Assembly (NCBI GenBank): GCA_024698145.1
Contig: JAILRO010000016.1
Span: 1 to 64,000 of the forward strand
Length of the DNA: 64,000 nt
Source of the DNA: Lachnospiraceae bacterium
GTDB lineage: Bacteria > Bacillota > Clostridia > Lachnospirales > Lachnospiraceae
Direction of reading: 5' to 3'
Positions within the stretch are counted from its first letter, which is position 1. The number at the start of each line of letters is the position of its first letter. The position numbers were made by a program, and so were the translations under genes. Of this stretch, positions 26,761-34,152 are shown one piece after another. The notes under the pieces were generated by a model. It had not been told where the DNA came from. It made no database searches and saw only the letters and a program-made list of their open reading frames with translations.

Positions 26761-26806
26761 ACCGCATTTTTTGTACTTGAAAAAATACAATAAATGCGGT
26801 TTTTTC
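26761..26806 (+). terminator. Rho-independent terminator upstream of pfl
   Basis: ACCGCATTT/AAATGCGGT with an inner TTGTA/TACAA pair is followed by TTTTTT. It would end transcripts from the kinase cluster before the pfl promoter. Confidence 0.8.
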
Positions 26807-26808
26807 CG

Positions 26809-26837
26809 TTGACGTGTATACAATTTAAAACTATAAT
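26809..26837 (+). promoter_or_regulatory. Strong pfl promoter
   Basis: TTGACG (26809-26814) and TATAAT (26832-26837) are exactly 17 bp apart. A TGTATACA palindrome occupies the spacer, so a repressor bound there would directly block RNA polymerase. Confidence 0.8.
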
Positions 26838-26849
26838 GAAAGCATGAAG

Positions 26850-26878
26850 AGACTACCGACCGGTAACTCTTGGTAGTC
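26850..26878 (+). promoter_or_regulatory. pfl 5' leader hairpin
   Basis: GACTACC and GGTAGTC form a perfect 7-bp stem right after the predicted transcription start, about 40 nt before the start codon. It may stabilise the highly expressed pfl mRNA or serve as a regulatory element. Confidence 0.45.
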
Positions 26879-26915
26879 ATCATAATTTTATATTTCAAAG
26901 GAGGATTTTTTAATC

Positions 26916-28961
26916 ATGATGAAATCGGAAGCATGGAATGGTTTCAATGGCGGAAACTGGGAGAGGTTCGTCGACGTACGTGACTTTATTCAGAAGAACT
27001 ACACTCCATATGAAGGTGATGACACTTTCTTAACAGGCCCTACACAGAACACAAAGGATCTTTGGGCACAGGTTATGGATCTTACAAAGAAGGAAAGAGA
27101 AGCAGGCGGTGTGCTTGATATGGATACAAAGGTTGTTTCTACTTTAACTTCTCACGGTGCAGGATATCTTGATAAGGACAAAGAGACAATCGTTGGTTTC
27201 CAGACAGATGCTCCTTTCAAGAGAGGAATGAACGTATACGGTGGACTTCGTATGGCTATGAAGGCTTGCGAGGATAACGGATACAAAGTTGACGATGAAA
27301 TCGTAGAGTTCTTCTCTAAGCATAGAAAGACACATAACGAAGGTGTATTCGACGTTTACGATGCTGAGATCAGAAGATGCCGTACAAACCATATCGTAAC
27401 AGGACTTCCGGATGCTTACGGACGTGGACGTATCATCGGCGACTACAGAAGAGTTGCTCTTTACGGTACAGATTTACTTATCGAGGATAAGTTAGCACAG
27501 AAGGAATCATTTGGTACAGTTTACACTGATGATGTAATCAGAGGTAAAGAAGAGATTTCAGAGCAGATCAAGGCTCTTAAGGAATTAACAAAGATGGCAA
27601 GCTTCTACGGCTTCGATATTTCTAAGCCTGCTACAAACGTACAGGAAGCTATCCAGTGGACATACTTCGGTTATCTTGGAGCAGTTAAGGAGCAGAACGG
27701 TGCTGCAATGTCACTTGGACGTACAGCTACATTCTTAGACTGCTACGCTGAGAGAGACTTGAAGGCTGGTAAGTTTACTGAGGAGCAGATTCAGGAGTTC
27801 GTTGATCACTTCGTAATGAAGCTTCGTTGCGTTAAGTTTGCTCGTACACCTGAGTACAACCAGATCTTCGCTGGTGACCCGGTTTGGGTAACAGAGTCAT
27901 TAGGTGGTATGGGTGTTGACGGACGTACACTTGTTTCTAAGATGAGCTTCCGTTACCTTAACACTCTTAACAACTTAGGTACAGCACCGGAGCCGAACTT
28001 AACAGTTCTCTGGTCAACACGTCTTCCTCTTGGATGGAAGCAATTCTGTGCTAAGATGTCAATCAAGTCATCTTCTATCCAGTACGAGAATGATGATATG
28101 ATGAGACCTATCCACGGTGATGACTACGGTATCGCTTGCTGCGTATCTTCAATGGTTATCGGTAAAGAGATGCAGTTCTTCGGAGCTCGTGCAAACCTTG
28201 CAAAATGTCTCCTTTACGCTATCAACGGTGGTGTTGATGAGTGTACAGGCGTACAGGTAGGTCCTAAGTACCGTCCTGTAGAGGGTGACGTTCTTGATTA
28301 TGATGATGTAATGGCTAAGTTCGACGACATGATGGAATGGCTTGCTAAAGTTTACGTTAGCGCACTTAACATCATCCACTATATGCATGACAAGTATGCT
28401 TATGAGAGAATCCAGATGGCTTTACATGATAGAGACGTTAAGAGATACTTCGCAACAGGTGTTGCAGGTCTTTCAATCGTTGCTGACTCATTATCAGCAA
28501 TCAAGTACGCTAAGGTTAAGCCGGTTCGTAACGAGCAGGGTATCGTAGTAAGCTACGAGACAGAGGGAGACTTCCCTAAATATGGTAACAACGATGATCG
28601 TGTTGATGAGATTGCTACTTACATTGTTACAACATTCATGGATAAGATCAGAAAACAACACGTTTACAGAAATGGTGTTCCTACACAGTCAATCCTTACA
28701 ATTACTTCTAACGTAACATATGGTAAGAATACTGGTGACACACCTTGTGGACGTAAGCATGGTGCACCATTCGCACCTGGTGCTAACCCACTTCACAAGA
28801 GAGATACTCACGGTGCAGTAGCTTCACTTGCATCAGTTGCTAAGATTCCTTTCAAGGATGCTCAGGATGGTATTTCTAATACATTCTCAATCATCCCTGG
28901 AGCTCTTGGTAAAGAGGATCAGGTATTTGCAGGAGATATCGATATCGACCTTAGCAAATAA
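26916..28961 (+). CDS. pflB: Pyruvate formate-lyase barrel protein lacking the glycyl radical domain
   Basis: This protein matches PFL along its full 681 residues, including the N-terminal [10 protein letters not shown] and the catalytic [10 protein letters not shown] with Cys408-Cys409 (Cys418-Cys419 in the E. coli enzyme). It stops after [16 protein letters not shown], where E. coli PflB continues for about 70 residues with the glycyl radical domain. That missing part is encoded two genes downstream (29271-29516); 681 plus 81 residues gives the length of a normal PFL of about 760. PFL converts pyruvate and CoA to acetyl-CoA and formate. Codon use is strongly biased (AAG, CTT, GTT), as expected for a very highly expressed gene. 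AAAGGAGG precedes the ATG pair. It needs the radical domain in trans and PflA. Confidence 0.93.
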   Translation: MMKSEAWNGFNGGNWERFVDVRDFIQKNYTPYEGDDTFLTGPTQNTKDLWAQVMDLTKKEREAGGVLDMDTKVVSTLTSHGAGYLDKDKETIVGFQTDAPFKRGMNVYGGLRMAMKACEDNGYKVDDEIVEFFSKHRKTHNEGVFDVYDAEIRRCRTNHIVTGLPDAYGRGRIIGDYRRVALYGTDLLIEDKLAQKESFGTVYTDDVIRGKEEISEQIKALKELTKMASFYGFDISKPATNVQEAIQWTYFGYLGAVKEQNGAAMSLGRTATFLDCYAERDLKAGKFTEEQIQEFVDHFVMKLRCVKFARTPEYNQIFAGDPVWVTESLGGMGVDGRTLVSKMSFRYLNTLNNLGTAPEPNLTVLWSTRLPLGWKQFCAKMSIKSSSIQYENDDMMRPIHGDDYGIACCVSSMVIGKEMQFFGARANLAKCLLYAINGGVDECTGVQVGPKYRPVEGDVLDYDDVMAKFDDMMEWLAKVYVSALNIIHYMHDKYAYERIQMALHDRDVKRYFATGVAGLSIVADSLSAIKYAKVKPVRNEQGIVVSYETEGDFPKYGNNDDRVDEIATYIVTTFMDKIRKQHVYRNGVPTQSILTITSNVTYGKNTGDTPCGRKHGAPFAPGANPLHKRDTHGAVASLASVAKIPFKDAQDGISNTFSIIPGALGKEDQVFAGDIDIDLSK

Positions 28962-29005
28962 TTAACAGGTAAACGCATACAGAAACAGTTCGTGGAGGTA
29001 TAGTT

Positions 29006-29221
29006 ATGGAAGATAAGAATCAGGTAGATGACATTGTAGCTATGTTAGATAACATGATGGGCAACGGTCACGGACATGTAAATGTTTCTGTGGATGATAC
29101 CGTTGCAGCAGGCGAGAAATCCGAGGTTACACTCGGTTGTACCGATTGTGCCAAGGGTGACCTCGCATGCAGCGTTCCTACTCTCATGGAGGGTATGGAT
29201 GAAGAACTTCAACAGGATTAA
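29006..29221 (+). CDS. Small Cys-containing relative of the PFL radical domain
   Basis: This 71-residue protein lies between the PFL barrel gene and the radical-domain gene. Its first half (QVDDIVAMLDNMMGNGHGHVNVSVDD) lines up with the opening of the downstream protein ([27 protein letters not shown]). The RVSGYAV radical loop is absent; instead the second half holds GCTDCAKGDLAC (C-x2-C-x6-C). A GGAGG site precedes the ATG. I know no named family of this form. It could be a structural stand-in or placeholder for the radical domain, a redox or metal-sensing subunit, or a regulator of PFL assembly. All of these are inference; the homology of the first half is visible directly. Confidence 0.75.
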   Translation: MEDKNQVDDIVAMLDNMMGNGHGHVNVSVDDTVAAGEKSEVTLGCTDCAKGDLACSVPTLMEGMDEELQQD

Positions 29222-29270
29222 TCCTGTTGTAACAAATATCGTATAATTATAATTAAAGGAGGACGATGTA

Positions 29271-29516
29271 ATGGCAGCAACCAATACACAGCAGATCGAT
29301 AACTTAGTTAACATGTTAGACGGATATGTAGCAGAAGGTGGATATCACCTTAATGTTAACGTACTTAACCGTGAGACATTATTAGACGCTCAGGCTCATC
29401 CTGAAAACTACCCACAGCTTACAATCCGTGTTTCAGGATACGCTGTTAACTTCATCAAGTTAACACCTGAACAGCAGGCAGACGTTATCTCAAGAACATT
29501 CCATGAGTCTATGTAA
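29271..29516 (+). CDS. Detached C-terminal glycyl radical domain of PFL
   Basis: The 81-residue protein is the missing end of [39 protein letters not shown] and the terminal [17 protein letters not shown] match the last part of E. coli PflB (GGQHLNVNVMNREMLLDA and so on). Gly56 in RVSGYAV corresponds to the radical-bearing Gly734. Small free glycyl radical domains are known as GrcA/YfiD, which patch oxygen-cleaved PFL, but there they accompany an intact PFL. Here the barrel protein has no such domain, so this subunit should be essential. AAAGGAGG precedes the ATG, and the gene ends at a terminator. It must be activated by PflA. Confidence 0.9.
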   Translation: MAATNTQQIDNLVNMLDGYVAEGGYHLNVNVLNRETLLDAQAHPENYPQLTIRVSGYAVNFIKLTPEQQADVISRTFHESM

Positions 29517-29543
29517 TTAACTTCGAGATAAACTATATTTCAT

Positions 29544-29575
29544 ACAGGCAAGGACGACGTCCTTGCCTGTTCTTT
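29544..29575 (+). terminator. Terminator of the split pfl operon
   Basis: ACAGGCAAGGAC-GAC-GTCCTTGCCTGT is a perfect 12-bp hairpin followed by TCTTT. It ends the three-gene pfl transcript before the structured region. Confidence 0.85.
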
Positions 29576-29631
29576 ACTATATTACTGTTTAATGCACTTT
29601 TATTCCTAACAAACGCGTATAGATTATCAGA

Positions 29632-29996
29632 TGTATGAATATCCTGTATCCAGGTGAAACGCACTAAGAGGTTGTAAGTACCTTTCAGATGTCACAGGAT
29701 ATTTCATACACAGATAATTTCACGCTGTTTCTTCATGTAGGAAAGTGCATCAAACTAGCTGATGCGAGCCGTAGACAAGTTTCGTGCCGCGTCCGTTTAG
29801 GGACATTTTTTGAAACTTCAACCTGTATATCAGGCGTCAAATTATGTTGCGGTATCCATAAGCAGGTGCTCATAAGACGCCGGCACTTAACGAACACGAA
29901 GTGTGAGTTTAGTACCGCTGCGTTCTTATACGCAGCGCAAGCGGCCTGCGTTGGAACTGCAATCATAAGAGACGCTTAAAAACAATTAGAAGTTTC
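29632..29996 (+). ncRNA. Putative large structured RNA between the split pfl genes and pflA
   Basis: About 365 nt fold into many stems that can be read directly. TGTATGAATATCCTGT (29632-29647) pairs with ACAGGATATTTCATACA (29694-29710), one bulged base. GCATCA/TGATGC is at 29747-29765, GTCC/GGAC at 29791-29804, and GGCGTC/GACGCC (29833-29838 with 29876-29881) encloses TTATG/CATAA. CACTT/AAGTG is at 29884-29903 and GCTGCGT/ACGCAGC at 29917-29936. A long-range GAAACTTC/GAAGTTTC pair (29812-29819 with 29989-29996) closes the 3' half. No known consensus (RNase P, tmRNA, SRP, 6S, ZTP or other riboswitch) was recognised. A weak TATAGA box lies at 29618. There is no terminator at the 3' end, so it may be a free RNA or the leader of pflA. 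Confidence 0.65.
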
Positions 29997-30047
29997 ACTC
30001 GAAAAATGTAACTAAACAGCAATTATATTATGAAAAGAGGTGACACA

Positions 30048-30806
30048 ATGATAGGACACATTCATTCGATAGAGACCTGCGGTACAGTTGACGGTCCCGG
30101 AATGCGATACGTTGTATTCTTCAAGGGATGTCCGATGCGCTGCAAATATTGTCACAATCCCGATACCTGGGAACCCGGTGGTGGCGAGGAACATACTGTT
30201 GAAGATTTGATGGCTCAGTATGAAACTTTAAAACCGTTCTATAAGAATGGCGGTATTACTGCTACCGGTGGCGAGCCTTTGATGCAGATGGATTTCTTAA
30301 TTGAACTTTTCGAAGCTGCCAAGGCCAAAGATATCCATACTTGTCTTGATACTTCAGGTGTGATTTTCCATAGAGATAACCCTGAACTTCTTGCAAAGTT
30401 TGACAGACTTATGAAGGTGACTGACCTTGTAATGTTAGACATCAAGCATATAGATCCGGATGAGCATATGGAATTATGCAAACAGCCTAACGACAACATA
30501 CTTGATTTCGCAAAGTATATTGATGAGAAAGGGGTTGATATCTGGATAAGACATGTGCTTGTCAAAGATATCACTTACATTGATAAATACCTTGATGCTG
30601 TAGGATATTTCATAGGTGGACTTAAACATCTTAAGGCATTAGATGTTCTTCCTTATCATAATATGGGTGAAGTTAAGTATGAGAAGCTTGGTATGGAATA
30701 CCCATTAAAAGGCATGGAACCTTTGACAAACAATGATGCTATCAAGGCAAAACAGATTATTATAGACGGCATTAAAAGGCGTCGTGCAGAAGACGCCGTG
30801 TCCTAG
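30048..30806 (+). CDS. pflA: Pyruvate formate-lyase activating enzyme (radical SAM)
   Basis: The 252-residue protein is a radical SAM enzyme: GCPMRCKYCHNPDTW holds Cys28, Cys32 and Cys35 for the [4Fe-4S] cluster, and TATGGEPLMQ is the SAM-binding strand. VDGPGMRYVVFFKGC before the cluster motif is typical of PflA. It uses reduced ferredoxin or flavodoxin and SAM to abstract hydrogen from the PFL glycine, here Gly56 of the separate 81-residue protein. The ATG at 30048 follows AGAGGTG; an ATG at 30030 has no site. It is separated from the pfl genes by a terminator and the structured region, in contrast to the usual direct pflB-pflA linkage, and it is followed by a ferredoxin gene. Confidence 0.93.
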   Translation: MIGHIHSIETCGTVDGPGMRYVVFFKGCPMRCKYCHNPDTWEPGGGEEHTVEDLMAQYETLKPFYKNGGITATGGEPLMQMDFLIELFEAAKAKDIHTCLDTSGVIFHRDNPELLAKFDRLMKVTDLVMLDIKHIDPDEHMELCKQPNDNILDFAKYIDEKGVDIWIRHVLVKDITYIDKYLDAVGYFIGGLKHLKALDVLPYHNMGEVKYEKLGMEYPLKGMEPLTNNDAIKAKQIIIDGIKRRRAEDAVS

Positions 30807-30834
30807 GCTTGTTGATTATATATGCAAAATTAAC

Positions 30835-30863
30835 TTGATATATCCTTCAACATGCTTTACAAT
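30835..30863 (+). promoter_or_regulatory. Promoter candidate of the ferredoxin gene
   Basis: TTGATA (30835-30840) and TACAAT (30858-30863) are 17 bp apart, about 60 bp before the ferredoxin start. Confidence 0.5.
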
Positions 30864-30921
30864 ATAATTGTTGATAATTTGAATTTTAATTATTAATATA
30901 TAACGAAGGAGGAATACAATT

Positions 30922-31092
30922 ATGGCATTCGTAATTAGTGACGCTTGTATCTCATGTGGTTCATGCGCAGGTTCTTGTCCTGTTGGTGCTATCGCTGAGG
31001 GAGACGGCAAGTTCGAGATTAACCCTGATACATGTATTTCATGTGGTTCATGTGCAGGTTCTTGCCCTGTTGGTGCTATCGCTGAGGAGTAA
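30922..31092 (+). CDS. 2[4Fe-4S] ferredoxin, 56 residues
   Basis: The protein is a clostridial-type ferredoxin with two CISCGSCAGSCPVGAI motifs, each supplying four cysteines (C-x2-C-x2-C-x3-CP) for two [4Fe-4S] clusters. The two halves are nearly identical at both protein and DNA level, a visible internal duplication. AAGGAGG precedes the ATG, and a strong terminator follows. It carries electrons at low potential between pyruvate or hydrogen metabolism and partner enzymes. Next to pflA it is a plausible reductant for PFL activation, although a general role is equally likely. The length is standard for the family. Confidence 0.95.
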   Translation: MAFVISDACISCGSCAGSCPVGAIAEGDGKFEINPDTCISCGSCAGSCPVGAIAEE

Positions 31093-31108
31093 TCCGAATA
31101 TAGTACTG

Positions 31109-31140
31109 AAAAAGGATTGGCTTTTTGCCAATCCTTTTTT
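31109..31140. terminator. Terminator after the ferredoxin gene
   Basis: AAAAAGGATTGGC-TTTT-GCCAATCCTTTTTT is a perfect hairpin with T tracts on both strands, shared with the convergent gene ending at 31153. Confidence 0.9.
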
Positions 31141-31152
31141 CGTGCCCATTTA

Positions 31153-33699
31153 TCATCTAACATAACTTATGAATACATTGCCACTCTTCATTATCTTTTC
31201 TTCGAATTCTTTTCTGTCTTCGACAATATCTTTCTCCTCAAGCGGATTAATATATCTGACCTTCTGTCCATTGTAACTTGTAACGAGCACATAAGTACCA
31301 TCACCAAATCTAGTAATAACAGGTGCTTCCTTGCAGAGATAATATAATCCGTTTTCGAAATCACAACCTGTTATATCCGCGCCCTGACGTCCAACGTATT
31401 TAAGTATTACCTCTTCTGTCGGAAGTCCTGATGAAATGTCCTCTTTCATCGCGGCATATTCAGGATTCTTTTCCTCATACACACCCATCATGTATATGCA
31501 TGCAGGAAGTGTCTCCTCAATGTCCTCAACATGATATAACCTTATTTTATCTGCAACGGTATGATAATCCTTGACTGCGATTTTTCTCCAAAGAATAATT
31601 CCGTCAGCATCTGTAACTACTCCCGCATTCTCATACGCAGTTCTTACGGCAGCATTTAAACTCAAGTAATCCGTCATATAATGACCCTGTCCAAAAGCGT
31701 AGAACTTCGGATTAATATGGTCAAATGATATCTTAACTCTTGTATCTTTATCAGAAACTGCTTCTTTTGTGATTACGAGTTTCGGCTTTTCTGCAATATA
31801 TATTCCCGAAGGAAATGAGAGATATAACTGGTTATACGCATTGTCAGTGTACTTATAGTTGTAGGATATCTTGCCCGGATCCTCATCCTGCTTATATGTT
31901 ATGAAATCCTGCGCAGCTTCCTGGAACTCCCCGCCCAACTTTTTGGCTCTCTCAAGGTACACAACTCCATTTTCTGCACGGGCACTCATGACAAAAAGTC
32001 CCGAATCGCTGTAAGTTTTTACAACTTTATTGTTAGCATCTATAAGGTCTATGGATGCAATCGGACAAATGACCGTTTTATCCAACGCAACTACAATATC
32101 CTCTTCCTTGACTCTTCCAAGAACAAGGTCGCCCTGGACAAATCCAATAGCCTTAAGTCTGTCTGTTCCATCGGCAACGATCGTTCGCGTTTCATTGTTA
32201 TCAAGATTAAGTATCGTAACATCTGTTGTGTTTTCAGTAAGCAACGAATTAGGATACGCTATCAAGTGGTTGTCCTGTGACACGGCAACATTTTCATTCA
32301 AAACATCTTCTATAAATATCTCTGATGTAAGGTCGCTCGTGTTGACCTTAATTACACAATCATTGTCAAAGTAGAAAAACTCCTTATTGTCATTGTAATA
32401 CATAAGTGTTTCCATATCTTCTTTGATTATGTTATAAGGCTTATCATTCTCCACGAATATTAGCTCATCCACCTTGCCCTTGCCTACCTCATAACGACAC
32501 AGACTCATGCCGACTCTACCCTCGTGAACACCGCTGTTCATGTATCCATACACAACGAATATAACGTCGCCCGACTCCTCCATCCTGATAATCCGGATAT
32601 CATTGGCATCATAGGCTGCACGCTGGTCAGTATAGTTGGTCGACTGGCAAAATCCAAACACATTGGAAATAGTATTATTATTGTAATCGTAATACCAAAG
32701 CTGTCTCGCCTGAACGAACGCTACCTTTTTCTGATTCTCCGTTGCCATATATTGAAAATCATGACTGTCGGTTATACCTATTTTAAAATAATTTGCTGTA
32801 ATATTAACATTATCTGTTGTAAAAATTGATTCCTGTGTTCTGTTGTAATCAAGCAGATATACCGTTGTTTTGTTGACATATCTTACACGGTAATCTTCTG
32901 TGATAAAATAATTCTCCTGTACCCTGTTCTCCGTTGCCGATATAAGATACTTAAGCTGTATGATTGCGTAGCTGTCATCTATTTCCTTTATATCCGCAAT
33001 AGGTTTAGTTATTCTTGTTGGCTCAAGGTCAGCAAATGTTATCGTTTCAAAACTTGAATGAATATTAACGGAAGAAAGATAATCATTATTACCTTCCTCA
33101 TTCGGCTCAATACTCTTGGTAATTATTGTCTCTGCCTTACCTTTATCAAATATGGCATTGTTAAATCTATATACAAAATCAAGAAGACTTGCCGCATGGA
33201 AATCATTTTCCACAACAACCCTCGTATAATATCTGGCTGCAACCTCTTCTCCATTCATCGCTTTCACGACAAGTACATACTCGGTAAGCTCCTCTAACTT
33301 GGTACGAAAGGTTATGCTTAATTTGTCATATCCGTCTTCGCATACAGAATTACCTATAACATCATTCTCGATTAGGTCGCCCTGATACTGACTTCTTAAT
33401 TCGTACTCATAACCAGTGTTCTCCGTTTCGCCTTTTGTTGCCCACAAATTAATTGTCTGACCGTAATCCATCGGCGTTATCGTATCACGAAAATTAGTTG
33501 TTGTAACCTTACCGGTGTAACCGTGCAAAGTATTTATAAACTGGTCCTCATATCTTACATATACCAAAGGAACGGCCGACTGCTCCATTTCAGCTGAAAC
33601 CTCGTCCACGCCTGCATTATTTAATTGGTTTACTACAAATATAGTGCCAAAAAATATAATAACCAAAAAAATTATTCTGGCAACAAATCTTCCGTCCAT
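31153..33699 (-). CDS. Large membrane-anchored extracellular protein of unknown function
   Basis: This 848-residue protein has one N-terminal span (IIFLVIIFFGTIFVVNQL) and a very long, Tyr/Asn/Asp-rich extracytoplasmic region. Repeated short beta segments (for example QLWYYDYNNNTISNVFGF, VVYGYMNSGVHEGRVGMS, EFFYFDNDCVIKVN) suggest a propeller-like fold in the middle. No family was recognised. It lies 3 bp after a 149-residue protein that follows pfkA, so it belongs to a housekeeping transcription unit. GGAG precedes the ATG. A structural or polymer-binding envelope role is only a guess. Confidence 0.55.
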   Translation of the reverse strand: MDGRFVARIIFLVIIFFGTIFVVNQLNNAGVDEVSAEMEQSAVPLVYVRYEDQFINTLHGYTGKVTTTNFRDTITPMDYGQTINLWATKGETENTGYEYELRSQYQGDLIENDVIGNSVCEDGYDKLSITFRTKLEELTEYVLVVKAMNGEEVAARYYTRVVVENDFHAASLLDFVYRFNNAIFDKGKAETIITKSIEPNEEGNNDYLSSVNIHSSFETITFADLEPTRITKPIADIKEIDDSYAIIQLKYLISATENRVQENYFITEDYRVRYVNKTTVYLLDYNRTQESIFTTDNVNITANYFKIGITDSHDFQYMATENQKKVAFVQARQLWYYDYNNNTISNVFGFCQSTNYTDQRAAYDANDIRIIRMEESGDVIFVVYGYMNSGVHEGRVGMSLCRYEVGKGKVDELIFVENDKPYNIIKEDMETLMYYNDNKEFFYFDNDCVIKVNTSDLTSEIFIEDVLNENVAVSQDNHLIAYPNSLLTENTTDVTILNLDNNETRTIVADGTDRLKAIGFVQGDLVLGRVKEEDIVVALDKTVICPIASIDLIDANNKVVKTYSDSGLFVMSARAENGVVYLERAKKLGGEFQEAAQDFITYKQDEDPGKISYNYKYTDNAYNQLYLSFPSGIYIAEKPKLVITKEAVSDKDTRVKISFDHINPKFYAFGQGHYMTDYLSLNAAVRTAYENAGVVTDADGIILWRKIAVKDYHTVADKIRLYHVEDIEETLPACIYMMGVYEEKNPEYAAMKEDISSGLPTEEVILKYVGRQGADITGCDFENGLYYLCKEAPVITRFGDGTYVLVTSYNGQKVRYINPLEEKDIVEDRKEFEEKIMKSGNVFISYVR

Positions 33700-33702
33700 C
33701 TA

Positions 33703-34152
33703 TTATCTCCACTTTCCAATCAGCTTGTCATGCCGACGTCTTCTTACGTAAATATCATGACAAACCATAATCTGTATCATATCCATTAATTGTTGTTTGT
33801 TTTCATTATTATCGCCATATCCCATGGCATCATACACTTTCTTTGCAATCCCATACACGGTAACCGCATCCGGATACTCATGAAATATTGGACTGCCCTC
33901 ATATTCGTAGCGGTCTAAACACTCAGAAAGTACTACATCCGCAAGTCGCATTTGTAATGGATAGAGCCTTTTTATCTGCTCATAATCTTCAAGACAAACT
34001 TCCTCTTCCTTTAAAAAATCCGGATTCTTAGGAAAATAAGAATCCAGATTATAACGTAGACCCTGCATATACATTCCTTGCTCCTTAAAAAGTTTCCATG
34101 AAATATAATATGCAGGATCAAACCATATGGTGATTAAACCATTACTCGTCAC
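33703..34152 (-). CDS. Small protein downstream of pfkA, function unknown
   Basis: The frame is open upstream into pfkA. The GTG at 34152 overlaps the last pfkA codons and is the most economical start (VTSNGLITIWFDPAYYISWK); an ATG further upstream would overlap pfkA by more than 100 bp. The protein has about 149 residues, is mostly helical and ends in a very basic RRRRHDKLIGKWR. It is coupled to the large membrane protein 3 bp downstream, so the two probably act together. No family was recognised, and the start is uncertain because no good ribosome binding site is visible. Confidence 0.5.
   Translation of the reverse strand: MTSNGLITIWFDPAYYISWKLFKEQGMYMQGLRYNLDSYFPKNPDFLKEEEVCLEDYEQIKRLYPLQMRLADVVLSECLDRYEYEGSPIFHEYPDAVTVYGIAKKVYDAMGYGDNNENKQQLMDMIQIMVCHDIYVRRRRHDKLIGKWR

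Larger units (their letters stand above)
26620..26915. other. Regulatory intergenic region upstream of pfl
   Basis: These 296 bp hold no gene. In order they contain a GGGCAA/TTGCCC hairpin (about 26679-26706) with ATTGTATACAAT in its loop, a T-rich tract, a strong terminator (26761-26806), a consensus promoter (26809-26837) and a leader hairpin (26850-26878). The 12-mer TGTATACAATTT occurs twice (about 26694-26705 and 26815-26826), the second copy inside the promoter spacer. Confidence 0.6.

Noticed and set aside
26691-26829. Rex-type redox operator at the pfl promoter
   Set aside because: The boxes are TTGTATACAA, not the TTGTTAA-N4-TTAACAA form.
29689-29979. 96-residue open frame across the structured region
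   Set aside because: It has no ribosome site, odd composition and lies over strongly paired RNA stems; the RNA explanation fits better.
29632-29996. ZTP (pfl-motif) riboswitch, RNase P, tmRNA, 6S or group II intron
   Set aside because: No diagnostic conserved core of any of these could be found; the GAGCCGTA string alone is insufficient for an intron domain V.
30816-31163. 115-residue minus-strand frame over the ferredoxin gene
   Set aside because: It is the antisense of a duplicated ferredoxin gene, and its internal repeats mirror the cysteine motifs.
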